64,000 bases of DNA. Source: Pseudomonas putida. Lineage in GTDB: Bacteria > Pseudomonadota > Gammaproteobacteria > Pseudomonadales > Pseudomonadaceae. This document shows positions 54,363-63,580 of the stretch, one piece after another (position 1 is the stretch's first letter; each line of letters opens with the position of its first letter). The notes under the pieces were generated by a model. That model saw nothing but the letters and a program-made list of their open reading frames with translations. It was not told where the DNA came from and did not search any database. Where the stretch lies: NCBI RefSeq assembly GCF_026625125.1, contig NZ_CP113097.1, forward strand, positions 5,380,001 to 5,444,000, written 5' to 3'. The position numbers and the translations under genes are program-made.

Positions 54363-55315
54363 ACAACTCACCGGTTTCTGCCGGGGTCCTTGAAGCGGCC
54401 ATCGCCTGGAAACTGAGCCTGGACGGCGGCACCGGTACGCTCGACGAGCGCAGCGAGTTCATGCGCTGGCATGCCGCCAGCGAAGAACACGCTCGCGCCT
54501 GGCGCCAGCTGGGCACCCTCGATCAGCGGGTCAGCGCCGCAGCCGGCCCCGCGCGCCAGGCCCTGCAGCAATCGCGCGCAGGGTTGCGTCGGCGGGTGGC
54601 GAAGGTGGGCGGCGGGCTGGCTGGCATGTTCCTGCTCGGCTCACTGTTGGCCTGGGTCGGCGCGCCATCGCTATCGGCAAGCTACTGGCTGGCCGATCAG
54701 CGCACCGCCACCGGCGAACTGCGGACCCTGCGTCTGGAGGACGGCACGCTGCTGAGCCTGAACACTCACACGGCAGTCGACATCGACTACGAAGGGGACC
54801 AGCGTGTACTGGTGCTGCACCAGGGGGAAATCTCGGTGGAGACCGGCCACCAGGACCCTCGCCCGCTGCTGGTGCGCACCGACGATGGCCGCCTGCGCCC
54901 TCTGGGCACTCGCTTCCTGGTGCGGCGCGAAAACCACGGCACCCGCCTGGAAGTGCTGCAGTCCTCGGTTGCAGCCCAGCCGCTCAACAGTGGTGACGAG
55001 CAGGTCCTGCGTGAGGGTCAGCAGGTGCTCATGAACGCCAATGGCCTGGGCCGTATCGCCCCCGTGCAAACCGGTGCGGACGCCTGGACCCGCGGCATGC
55101 TGGTGGTGGACAACGTGCGTCTTGCCGACCTGGTGGCGCAGCTGGGCCAATACCGCAGCGGCCACCTGGGCGTAGCCGATGAAGTGGCCGACCTGCGCGT
55201 GACGGGGAGCTTCCCGCTGACCGATACCGACCTGGCCCTGGCTTCACTGGCCCCCGCGTTGCCGGTGAAGATCGAGCGGCATACCCAGTGGTGGATCAAC
55301 GTGGTGCCCAAGTAG
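54359..55315 (+). CDS. FecR family anti-sigma regulator
   Basis: A 318-residue membrane regulator starting at GTG 54359. An N-terminal anti-sigma part contains the typical W-rich motif (FMRWHAASEEHARAW), a single transmembrane helix lies near residues 85-105 (GLAGMFLLGSLLAWVGA), and the periplasmic FecR domain (about residues 115-230: GELRTLRLEDGTLLSLNTHT, LHQGEISVETGHQ) is followed by an STN-like C terminus. It transmits the receptor signal to the upstream sigma factor. Confidence 0.94.
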   Translation: MNNSPVSAGVLEAAIAWKLSLDGGTGTLDERSEFMRWHAASEEHARAWRQLGTLDQRVSAAAGPARQALQQSRAGLRRRVAKVGGGLAGMFLLGSLLAWVGAPSLSASYWLADQRTATGELRTLRLEDGTLLSLNTHTAVDIDYEGDQRVLVLHQGEISVETGHQDPRPLLVRTDDGRLRPLGTRFLVRRENHGTRLEVLQSSVAAQPLNSGDEQVLREGQQVLMNANGLGRIAPVQTGADAWTRGMLVVDNVRLADLVAQLGQYRSGHLGVADEVADLRVTGSFPLTDTDLALASLAPALPVKIERHTQWWINVVPK

Positions 55316-55324
55316 GGCCTCAAC

Positions 55325-55412
55325 GCCCTCGTCGCCGGCAAGCCCGGTGCTGCGTTCCTTCACTGTTGATCAGCGCATTGCCGCCCCGTGGAGGGCCGGC
55401 TTGCCGGTGATG
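55325..55412. repeat. Inverted pair of REP-like elements
   Basis: CGCCGGCAAGCCCGG-type core at about 55325-55352 and its inverted counterpart GGGCCGGCTTGCCGGTGATG at about 55388-55412, in the FecR-receptor gap. These are P. putida-type REP units, more degenerate than the pair at 50.3 kb. Confidence 0.6.
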
Positions 55413-55532
55413 AGGCTGAACTGGCTGCGTACAAATACAAACCATTTCGATTTTTTTTCAGAGGCCCCTGTCACTTCTGAAATCTCGCTCGGCAAGGAAG
55501 CAATTAGCACTTATCCGTCGAGGAACCGCTGC

Positions 55533-57968
55533 ATGTCCCGTGCCGTTGATCGTATCCTGCGCCCCAGCCTGATGGCCTTGTCCATCGCCCTGGCTGCACC
55601 GTTGGCCAGCCCTACCCTGTTCGCCGCCGAGCAGTCCGCACAGCGCGCCTACGACCTGCCCAGCGCCCCGCTGGCCACCACCCTGAACCAGATCGCCAGC
55701 CAGTCGGGCATCGCCCTGGCCATCGACCCGGCACTGGTCAGCGGCCGCAACTCGGCGCCGGTCAACGGCCAGTACGACGGCCTCGGCGCCCTGCAGGCAG
55801 CCCTGCTCGGCACCGGCCTGCAGTTGCAGCAGAGCACCGTCGGCAGCTACAGCCTGGTGGCCGTCCCTGATGGCACCCTGGCGTTGCCCGAGACTGCGAT
55901 CAATGCCAATGCCTCGTACGAAAGCGCTTGGGGGCCGGTTGACGGCTACACGGCAACACGCACCGCCGCTGGCACCAAGACAGACACCGCCATTGCCGAG
56001 CTACCACGCTCGGTGACGGTGATCACCCGCCAGCAGATGGAAGACCGCCCGGTCCTCAATCTCAACGACGCCTTGCGCTACACCGCTGGCGTACAGAGCA
56101 GCGGCTACGGCTCCGACTCGCGCAGCGACTGGCTGCTGGTACGCGGCTTCGTGCCCACCCAGTTTCTTGACGGTCTGCCATTGCCGAAAGGTAACTACGC
56201 GTCACCGAAAATAGAGCCCTGGAACCTGGAGCGCATTGCGGTACTGCGTGGCCCGGCCTCTTCCGTCTACGGCCAGACCCCTCCCGGCGGCTTGCTGGAC
56301 ATGACCAGCCGCCGCCCGGATGTTGTAAGCAGCCACGAAGTTGAAGCCCAGGTTGGCAGCAACAACCACAAACAGATCAACTTCGACAGCACTGGCAAGA
56401 TCGATGACAGCGGACGGTTTCTCTACCGTGTGAGCGGTACCGTGCGCGACAGCGGCACACCGATCGATCATATTCCGGACAAGCGCTACAACATCGCACC
56501 CAGCTTGACCTGGAACATCAATGACGACACCAAACTGACGTTCATTACCCAGTACACCCGCGACGATACCGGTATCACCGGCCAGTTCCTCCCCTTGCAG
56601 GGCACCAAACTGGACAGTCCTGCAGGCAAGATCTCCCACCACAAGAACCTGGGCGACCCGGACTGGGAATCCTACGACCGCACTTACTATCACTTGGGTT
56701 ACGCGTTCGAAACCCGCCTGAACGACACATGGCAGTTCCGCCAGAACCTGCGTTACGCGCGTAACGAACTGGACTTCAAGGGCATCACCGCCGGCGGTTC
56801 GATCTGGCCGGCAGGCCCGGACGAAGCAGTCAGCGCCGATGGCACGGTGCAACGCACTGCCGGCATCGTCGAGGAAGACATCTCCCAGTTCGCGGTGGAT
56901 AACAACTTCCAAGCGGACTTCCAGACCGGCAGGGTCGCCCATACCCTGCTGCTGGGGCTCGATCACCAACGTTCGGACAGCAATGCCCGCTGGCGCTGGG
57001 GTTCGGCCGGCGTGCCGCCAAGCAATATCCACAACCCGATCTACGGCCAGGATTTCTCGAACGTCCAGTACTTCGACATGTATGACTACGATCAGAAAAC
57101 CCAGCAGACCGGTCTGTATGTTCAGGATCAGATGGCCCTGGACAGCTGGCGCCTGACCTTGGGCGGCCGCGAAGACTGGGTACACACCGGCACCACCTTC
57201 CACAACCAGGGCGACGCCACCAATACCCAGCGTGACAAGAAGTTCAGCGGTAACGCAGCACTGAGCTATGTGTTCGACAACGGCATTACCCCGTACTTCT
57301 CGTATGCCGAGTCGTTCCAGGCCGCAACCGGTGCCGCAGTGAACAGCACCGACGCTTTCAAACCTACCGAAGGCAAACAGTACGAACTGGGCATCAAGTA
57401 CCAGCCCCCTGGCAGCAAGACACTGCTTAGCGCAGCGGTATTCGACCTGACCCAAGAGAACATGTCGGTAACCGAGGGCAGTGTGACTCGCCAAGTCGGT
57501 GAAGTACGCGTCAAAGGCCTGGAGCTTGAAGCCACATCGGATGTCACCAAGAACCTGAAATTGATCGGTTCCTACACCTATAACGACAGCGAGATCACCA
57601 AAGGCAACGACGGGGAGAAGGGTAAGCGCATGGCCCAGGTCCCTCGTAACCAGGCCACTGCCTGGGCCGACTACACCTGGCACGAAGGCGCGCTCGATGG
57701 CTTTGGCGTGGGTGTCGGTGTGCGCTATGTGGGTGACACCTATGGCAACACCACCAATACCGATTGGGGCCATGTGGGCTCATACACCGTCTACGATGCC
57801 TCGGTGCATTACGACCTGGGCCGTCTGAACCCAACCCTCAAGGGCGTGACCGTTGCCGTGGATGCGAAGAACCTGTTCAACAAGGATTACCTGTCGACTT
57901 GTGACGGTTACTACTGCTACTACGGCGACGAACGCAACGTAGTGGCCAGCGTCAATTATAAGTTCTGA
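55533..57968 (+). CDS. TonB-dependent siderophore receptor with signalling domain
   Basis: An 811-residue outer-membrane receptor. ATG 55533 (with GAGGAA upstream) gives a signal peptide to about residue 33. An STN signalling domain (YDLPSAPLATTLNQIASQSG, about residues 38-115), a plug (ELPRSVTVITRQQMEDRPVL, NLNDALRYTAGVQ) and a 22-strand barrel follow, ending in the aromatic NVVASVNYKF. The barrel end with paired cysteines (CDGYYCYYGDERN) resembles FhuA/FoxA/FiuA hydroxamate receptors, so a hydroxamate siderophore is the likely ligand. The STN domain lets it signal through the upstream FecR and sigma. Confidence 0.92.
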   Translation: MSRAVDRILRPSLMALSIALAAPLASPTLFAAEQSAQRAYDLPSAPLATTLNQIASQSGIALAIDPALVSGRNSAPVNGQYDGLGALQAALLGTGLQLQQSTVGSYSLVAVPDGTLALPETAINANASYESAWGPVDGYTATRTAAGTKTDTAIAELPRSVTVITRQQMEDRPVLNLNDALRYTAGVQSSGYGSDSRSDWLLVRGFVPTQFLDGLPLPKGNYASPKIEPWNLERIAVLRGPASSVYGQTPPGGLLDMTSRRPDVVSSHEVEAQVGSNNHKQINFDSTGKIDDSGRFLYRVSGTVRDSGTPIDHIPDKRYNIAPSLTWNINDDTKLTFITQYTRDDTGITGQFLPLQGTKLDSPAGKISHHKNLGDPDWESYDRTYYHLGYAFETRLNDTWQFRQNLRYARNELDFKGITAGGSIWPAGPDEAVSADGTVQRTAGIVEEDISQFAVDNNFQADFQTGRVAHTLLLGLDHQRSDSNARWRWGSAGVPPSNIHNPIYGQDFSNVQYFDMYDYDQKTQQTGLYVQDQMALDSWRLTLGGREDWVHTGTTFHNQGDATNTQRDKKFSGNAALSYVFDNGITPYFSYAESFQAATGAAVNSTDAFKPTEGKQYELGIKYQPPGSKTLLSAAVFDLTQENMSVTEGSVTRQVGEVRVKGLELEATSDVTKNLKLIGSYTYNDSEITKGNDGEKGKRMAQVPRNQATAWADYTWHEGALDGFGVGVGVRYVGDTYGNTTNTDWGHVGSYTVYDASVHYDLGRLNPTLKGVTVAVDAKNLFNKDYLSTCDGYYCYYGDERNVVASVNYKF

Positions 57969-57974
57969 GCGAAT

Positions 57975-57995
57975 AGGGGCCGCAGTGCGGCCCCT
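57975..57995 (+). terminator. Hairpin downstream of the receptor gene
   Basis: AGGGGCCGC (57975-57983), loop AGT, GCGGCCCCT (57987-57995), six bases after the receptor stop. A strong stem without T-run; partial termination before the PepSY gene. Confidence 0.55.
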
Positions 57996-58023
57996 GGTTC
58001 CATCAGGCACAATCGGTACCGTG

Positions 58024-59136
58024 ATGAAAAGCCAAACCATCCGCCGCTGGTCCGTGGTTCACACCTGGAGCAGCCTGGTCTGCACCCTGTTCCTGCTGCT
58101 ACTGGCCATCACCGGCCTGCCGCTGATCTTCCACCACGAAATCGAACACCTGCTCGGCGACGCCCCCGCGCTGCGCGAAATGCCTGCAGGCACCCCCCAC
58201 CTGGACCTGCAACAGCTGGTGCTCAAGGCCGAGCAGCATCGTCCCGGCGAGGTGATGCAGTACATTGGCTATGACGAGGACGAGGGCAACGGTGTGGTGG
58301 CCATCACCGCTGCCACGGCGGGTACCGACCCCAACTCGTCACACACCTTCATGCTCGATGCCCGCACCGGCGAGGCCGTCGCCATGCCGGCCGCCAACGG
58401 CGGTTTCATGATGATCATGCTGCGCCTGCACGTCGACCTGTTCGCCGGGCTGCCCGGCAAGCTGCTGCTGGCGTTCATGGGTGTACTGTTCGTTGTGGCG
58501 ATCGTCTCCGGCACCGTGCTCTACGCACCGTTCATGCGCCGCCTGCAGTTCGCCACGGTACGCCACGACAAGTCCCGGCGCCTGCGCTGGCTGGACCTGC
58601 ACAACCTGATCGGGGTGGTGACCCTGGCGTGGGCGCTGACCGTCGGTGTGACCGGGGTCATCAGCGCCCTGTCCGACCTGGTCATCGCCGCCTGGCGCAA
58701 CGACAGCCTGGCCACCATGGTCGCGCCCTACCGTGACGCCCCGCCGCTCACCGAGCGCGCTCCGGCCAGCCGACTGCTGGACATCGCCAAGCAGGCCGCG
58801 CCCGGTATGCGCCCAGACTTCATCGCCTTCCCCGGCACGCGGTTCTCCAGCGAGCACCACTACGCCGTGTTCATGAAAGGCGCCACCCACCTTACCTCGC
58901 ACCTGCTCACGCCCGTGCTGATCGATGCGCGCACCCTGCAGGTGACCGCCGTGGGCGAACGCCCCTGGTACATGGACGCCATGGGGCTGTCGCAGCCACT
59001 GCACTTCGGCGACTACGGTGGGCGGCCGATGCAGATCCTCTGGGCTGTGCTCGATGGGTTGACCATCATCGTGCTCGGCAGCGGCCTTTACCTGTGGTGG
59101 GGCAAACAGCGCAAACCCCGGGAGGCCCGGGCATGA
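58024..59136 (+). CDS. PepSY-associated transmembrane protein (putative siderophore/iron reductase)
   Basis: A 370-residue membrane protein with the PepSY_TM pattern: TM1 at about residues 12-35 (VHTWSSLVCTLFLLLLAITG), a periplasmic PepSY-type domain, and three more helices (around 145-165, 195-220 and 340-360). Conserved His residues on the helices could bind haem. Such proteins accompany ferric-siderophore receptors and are proposed to reduce iron in the periplasm. The ATG at 58024 is used; a GTG one codon upstream at 58021 is possible. Confidence 0.87.
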   Translation: MKSQTIRRWSVVHTWSSLVCTLFLLLLAITGLPLIFHHEIEHLLGDAPALREMPAGTPHLDLQQLVLKAEQHRPGEVMQYIGYDEDEGNGVVAITAATAGTDPNSSHTFMLDARTGEAVAMPAANGGFMMIMLRLHVDLFAGLPGKLLLAFMGVLFVVAIVSGTVLYAPFMRRLQFATVRHDKSRRLRWLDLHNLIGVVTLAWALTVGVTGVISALSDLVIAAWRNDSLATMVAPYRDAPPLTERAPASRLLDIAKQAAPGMRPDFIAFPGTRFSSEHHYAVFMKGATHLTSHLLTPVLIDARTLQVTAVGERPWYMDAMGLSQPLHFGDYGGRPMQILWAVLDGLTIIVLGSGLYLWWGKQRKPREARA

Positions 59137-59309
59137 GCCACACGTCGCAACCGACCCTGCGCATTTTCACCTGGCCAGCCGCCATCGGCCTGCTCGGTGC
59201 AGCCGGCCTGTTCGCCGCCTTGCTGGGTGACGGTGCGTGGGATGCCCTGGCCTGGCTGGGCCTGGCCGTGCCCGTCATCCTCAGCCTGCGCGGGTTGTGC
59301 CGGCGATAA
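59133..59309 (+). CDS. Small two-helix membrane protein
   Basis: A 58-residue protein starting MSHTSQPTLRIFTWPAAIGL at an ATG that overlaps the PepSY gene stop (ATGA). It has two hydrophobic segments (about residues 12-32 and 38-52) and a basic end. The tight coupling implies a partner subunit of the PepSY protein, but the function is unknown. Confidence 0.8.
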   Translation: MSHTSQPTLRIFTWPAAIGLLGAAGLFAALLGDGAWDALAWLGLAVPVILSLRGLCRR

Positions 59310-59375
59310 CCGGCTACCGCTTCGGCCCTTGCCCCGGGCCGTAACGTTGCGCCTCCCTGACCGAAGGAGCGCAAC

Positions 59376-62177
59376 ATGCTACCGCTGGAACGTATCGAAT
59401 TCCTCGACCATCAGATCACTGCCCTCCTGGCGCAAATGCCGAGCCCCGACCGACCACGGCTCACCCGTCAGCAGCTACAGGGCGAGCTGGCGGAATACTG
59501 GGCAGCCAGCGATACCCAGGGCCGCTCGCGCAGGGTGCGCCTGTGCGATCTGCGCCGGGCCATGATGCATGCCGAACTGACCCTGCGCCTGGGCGACCAA
59601 ACCTTGCCCACCCCTCAGGCCGATGCCCTGAGCCTGTGTCTGGACCTGCCCTACGCCTGGCAACGCCGCCCCCAAGCGATGGCCACACGTGCCCAGGTCT
59701 ACCGCCTGGTCCTCAGCCGTAGCCAGCCCCACAGCCGCGCCGTGCTACCAGGGATGTTCGTGGTCATCACCGGTACTGACGAGGCCGCCGAACTCTCCCC
59801 GGAGCAACCCCGCGGGCCGGCGTTGCTGTGCGGCCTGACCCAAGGCATCGAGGCCTATGCCTCGCTGGCCGACCTGCACCTTGAGCTGTGCGAACGCCTC
59901 GACGACCCGCTACAGGGCCCGCCACTGCTGCGCCTGCTGGTCGATGCCGAGCGTATGGAGCACGCCGCCAAGGCCGATCGCCTGCGCTATGAATGGTATG
60001 CCGATGACCCGGTGCAAGCCCAAATCGACATTCTGATCGAAGCGCAGCGCCTGCGTGTCAACCACGCCTGGGCCACCGCCCAGGGCGCGCTGGCACCCAC
60101 GGCCGAGGCGCTGCGCGAGGCCCTGTCACTGACGGCCGATGTCGGCAAGCAGGCGTTGCTCGACACGCGCTACGGCCTGCTGCTGGAAAAAAACCTGCCC
60201 AACTGGCTGACCACGGCAGGGCCCCAGGCGCTTTCGCACATCATGCAGGCCATGCAACAACTGGTCGCCGCCGGCAATCGCATCGCCGCACCAGGCATCC
60301 TCACCTTGGCGCAGTTTCGCGAGCAGGACAGCTTGCTGGGCTGGGCCCGCGCCCGTGTAGAGGAACGCCTGCGCCACGATCATGGCCTGCGCTACGCAGC
60401 TGCCGACATCATGGTCCATGTGGTGCACAGCCGTCAGGCCGGCCCGCAGCTCAACCCCTTCAACCCTTCGATCTACGTCACCTGGCGGGGCTTCGAGCAG
60501 GTCGGTGGGGTGATGGTCGAGCTGACCAGGGAGAGTTACCCGCTGGACGAGTTGGCTTTGTGCAACCTGAACTGGTTCGACTACGACTATTGGCTCACCG
60601 CCCGGGTGACCCATCGCCAAGACAAGCCGTTACCCGAGGCACTGAACCCGGCCTACATCAAGGCGATGATCAGAAACCTGAATGTTGGCGGCAGCTATGA
60701 TGCTTACCTGAAAACCCAATTGATCGACTCCCCGGTCGGGGGCTGGAGGCTCAATGCCCATGCCCTGATCAACCGGGCCCGCATGCGTGCCGAAGTGGCC
60801 AAGGCGCGTTATGCCGGGCACCTTGGCAACGCCCAGGGTGAACAAGGCTACCGCTGGGTACGCCAGGTACTGGACTACCCACACAACGCGCTGCGCCCGC
60901 CCGTGGACACCCACCGCATCACCGTGCGCCAATTGACGATCCATGGTCATACCCTGCAAGGGGTTCTGCTGATCAACGCCGAAGGCTCTGGCACAGGCGC
61001 CTTCGTCCTGTACACACCGGACGCACCCGACCGCCGCGCCTGGCGCCGGCTGAGCAATGCTCGCGAACTGATGCGGCTGCTGCGCCAGCAACCGGCCCTG
61101 CGCGCCTACGTCGCGAGCCGCCTGCCCCTGCTGTCACCAGTGCGCATCGAAAAACTGCTGAACAAGGGCCGGCTCGGCCCGGCACTGCGCATCCTGGCAA
61201 TCGAGGATGACCTGTTCTTCGCCTACTACATGGCCGAGGTGCGCGGCTGGTTGGCGGTGGTCGATGCCCGGAGCCGCACCACCGGGGAGGCAGATCTTCA
61301 GCAGGGCACCGCGCTGGTGTGGCGCCTGCTCGACCTGATCAGCCTGGTACTGCCTGCGCGTGTACAGATTCCCCTGGCCATGGGACGCATGGTGATCGAA
61401 ACCTGGGCTGGCCTGGAAGCCTTCAGCGAGGACGATATCAACGGTGTGCTGACCCATACCTACAACGCCCTGAGCTATGCCAACGATGCAGGTACCGGCG
61501 CGGTCAGCGCCGGCCTGATGCGCCGTATGATGCGTGGCCTGCCGACGCAACCACCGCTGCCACTGCCCTCGCGCTACAGCATCACGCCTGCGCTCGAGCA
61601 CCTGCGCTACACCATTGACGGTGTGCACGGTGAAGGCGTCTTTGAAAAATCATCAGCCTTCGAAGGGCTGACCCAATACTTTATCCAGGACGCCCACGGC
61701 CGCTATTACCAGGTCTCGTTCGACGGGCGTCGTTGGCGTGTCATCGACCCTACGCAGCCGGACGCTTACCTGCTGCAGCCAGTCAAACGCCTGGCCAATG
61801 GCAACTGGGTGATCGACTCCCCGGTGCTGTGGTACGACGGCTTGCCCGATCTACCGCAGTTGCTGGCCAGCTGCCGCCTGCAGCCGCCGTTGGAGGGTGA
61901 AGCGGTGGGCACGCAGGCGGGGCTGTGCCAGGCAGACGACCAGCTCTACCTGCAAACCCCTGCCGGGCAACTGCCCTTGCGTGCGCACCTGCTCGCCGGG
62001 CACTACCACTTGGTGATCCCGCACGCCCGGCAAGCCGGCGTGGTGCCGTGGGCGATCCTGTGCTGGCAAGACCAGCAGTGGCGCATCCGAGTACGCCAGG
62101 CCGGGCGCAGCAGCGATTGGTTGGCGCTGCCGGATGCCTACTCGCCGAGCCTTGGCAGCAACCGGTCCAGGCGCTGA
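59376..62177 (+). CDS. Large DUF6543/dermonecrotic-toxin-domain-like protein
   Basis: A 933-residue protein starting at ATG 59376 with GAAGGAG 7 bases upstream. There is no signal peptide or classical secretion motif. The central part (about residues 150-610) resembles the DUF6543 'dermonecrotic toxin domain' proteins common in Pseudomonas: LPGMFVVITG, GPALLCGLTQGIEAYASLAD, LPNWLTTAGPQALSHIM, LNPFNPSIYVTWRGFEQVGG and GTGAFVLYTPDAPDRRAWRR. The C-terminal third has WRVIDPTQPDAYLLQPV-type repeats. No catalytic toxin motif is visible, so the activity is unknown. The last 13 codons (62138-62177) are antisense to the end of the neighbouring kinase gene. Assignment to DUF6543 is from recognised phrases, not a search. 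Confidence 0.7.
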   Translation: MLPLERIEFLDHQITALLAQMPSPDRPRLTRQQLQGELAEYWAASDTQGRSRRVRLCDLRRAMMHAELTLRLGDQTLPTPQADALSLCLDLPYAWQRRPQAMATRAQVYRLVLSRSQPHSRAVLPGMFVVITGTDEAAELSPEQPRGPALLCGLTQGIEAYASLADLHLELCERLDDPLQGPPLLRLLVDAERMEHAAKADRLRYEWYADDPVQAQIDILIEAQRLRVNHAWATAQGALAPTAEALREALSLTADVGKQALLDTRYGLLLEKNLPNWLTTAGPQALSHIMQAMQQLVAAGNRIAAPGILTLAQFREQDSLLGWARARVEERLRHDHGLRYAAADIMVHVVHSRQAGPQLNPFNPSIYVTWRGFEQVGGVMVELTRESYPLDELALCNLNWFDYDYWLTARVTHRQDKPLPEALNPAYIKAMIRNLNVGGSYDAYLKTQLIDSPVGGWRLNAHALINRARMRAEVAKARYAGHLGNAQGEQGYRWVRQVLDYPHNALRPPVDTHRITVRQLTIHGHTLQGVLLINAEGSGTGAFVLYTPDAPDRRAWRRLSNARELMRLLRQQPALRAYVASRLPLLSPVRIEKLLNKGRLGPALRILAIEDDLFFAYYMAEVRGWLAVVDARSRTTGEADLQQGTALVWRLLDLISLVLPARVQIPLAMGRMVIETWAGLEAFSEDDINGVLTHTYNALSYANDAGTGAVSAGLMRRMMRGLPTQPPLPLPSRYSITPALEHLRYTIDGVHGEGVFEKSSAFEGLTQYFIQDAHGRYYQVSFDGRRWRVIDPTQPDAYLLQPVKRLANGNWVIDSPVLWYDGLPDLPQLLASCRLQPPLEGEAVGTQAGLCQADDQLYLQTPAGQLPLRAHLLAGHYHLVIPHARQAGVVPWAILCWQDQQWRIRVRQAGRSSDWLALPDAYSPSLGSNRSRR

Positions 62178-63580
62178 TGCAGGGCACTGCTGCTCGGCCA
62201 GTTACGCAACAGCCGTGCCCGGTCACGGGCGTAGGCCGGTGCGAAGCTGAGCGCCGTGGCGTGCTGGCACATGGCGTCGAGGTCGATCAATGACCATTGG
62301 CCGTTGTGCCAGAACAGGTTGTGGCCTTTGAAGTCGCCATGGCTGATTCGCTCGCGGATCAGTTGCTGCATCACCTCCACCAAGGCATCAACTTGCTCTT
62401 CAGGCGCCTCGCCGTTTTCCACATAGGGCGCGAAGCACGCAGTCAGGTCCGGCCCATCGACATGTTCGGTGACCAGGTACGCCCGGCTGCGCAGGCCCAT
62501 GACGCGCTGCTCCAGCACCGCCAACGGGCGCGGCGTGGCGATGCCCAGGAACTCCAGGCGATGGCCTTCGATCCAGGAGTGCCAGGCCCGGCTCGGGCGC
62601 CAGAAGCGCTTGAACCAGTGCGCGGTGTTCTTGATGTTGTAGCGTTTGAGCACCAGTGAGCGCCCACCCACTTCGACACGCGCCACGCTGGCCGCGCCGC
62701 CTGTCTTGTACAGGTGGCCCTGGTCGATCAAGGCATCGGCCTGTTCCAGCACCGGCAGCATGGCCTGGACTTCGCTGCGACGGATTGAGCGTAAGCCCGA
62801 AAGGCTGCGCTCGACGCTGAACAGCGTGCATTCGCGACCGGCCTTCTCCAGGTAGTCCTTCAGCCGCCAGTTGCGCACCTTGTCCACCTGCTTCTGCAAC
62901 GCCTCCATGGGCAAGGCGTGCTCGGCATTGGCCAGCAAGTAGTGCACCAGCAGCTCTTCGATGAAGGGCTCCAGGCGCTTGGGCAACTGCGCGAAGAACA
63001 CGCCGAGGTTTTCCAGCACACGCGGGCGCGACAGCTGCTGGCCGGGTGTTTCGGCCTTGATGCCAGCGCCATCGATGAGGTACAGCTTGCCGCCGTGACG
63101 CAGCAGGTTGTCCACGTGCAGATCTTCCTGCCAGAGGCCCTTGGCATGCATCTGGGCAACGGCGGTCAATGCTTCGCCAAGCACCAGGTGCTGTTCGTCG
63201 GCAAGCACCGGCAAGCCTGCCACTTTGTCCCAGGCATCGGCCAGGCTTTGGGCGCCGTCGAGGAACTCGAACAGCAGCCAGCCACCCTCACCGTCCTTGA
63301 GCCCATCGGCAAGCAGCCTGGGCGTGGTCAGGCCCTGCTCGGCCAGCAGCTTCACACCCTCCAGCTCCCGCTGGAAATGGCGCGCGGCGTTGCCACCCAC
63401 CAGCAACTTGGCCAACACCGGCGTACCGCGCCATACCCCGGCACCGACATAGCGCTGGCCCGGCAACACCCGCAGCAGGCTTAGCAGCTGAAGTTCGGCG
63501 TTGCCAGCGGCGTCGGCCAGGCTGATCGAGAGCGGCAGTGAAGGGCTGCGCCCGGCATCTTTCAATTCAGACAAACGCAT
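62138..63580 (-). CDS. LPS core kinase-family protein with tandem kinase-like domains
   Basis: A 480-residue protein of the lipopolysaccharide kinase (InaA/WaaP-like) family. Two kinase-like halves each have a catalytic-loop motif: MHAKGLWQEDLHVDNLL (about residue 150) with LYLIDGAGI after it, and RISHGDFKGHNLFWHNGQW with SLIDLDAMC (about residue 430). It is transcribed with the upstream kinase gene; their stop and start share one base (TGATG). In P. aeruginosa the syntenic genes lie in the waa core cluster after waaP/wapP/wapQ. The phosphorylated substrate is probably LPS inner-core heptose, but not certain. Confidence 0.85.
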   Translation of the reverse strand: MRLSELKDAGRSPSLPLSISLADAAGNAELQLLSLLRVLPGQRYVGAGVWRGTPVLAKLLVGGNAARHFQRELEGVKLLAEQGLTTPRLLADGLKDGEGGWLLFEFLDGAQSLADAWDKVAGLPVLADEQHLVLGEALTAVAQMHAKGLWQEDLHVDNLLRHGGKLYLIDGAGIKAETPGQQLSRPRVLENLGVFFAQLPKRLEPFIEELLVHYLLANAEHALPMEALQKQVDKVRNWRLKDYLEKAGRECTLFSVERSLSGLRSIRRSEVQAMLPVLEQADALIDQGHLYKTGGAASVARVEVGGRSLVLKRYNIKNTAHWFKRFWRPSRAWHSWIEGHRLEFLGIATPRPLAVLEQRVMGLRSRAYLVTEHVDGPDLTACFAPYVENGEAPEEQVDALVEVMQQLIRERISHGDFKGHNLFWHNGQWSLIDLDAMCQHATALSFAPAYARDRARLLRNWPSSSALHQRLDRLLPRLGE

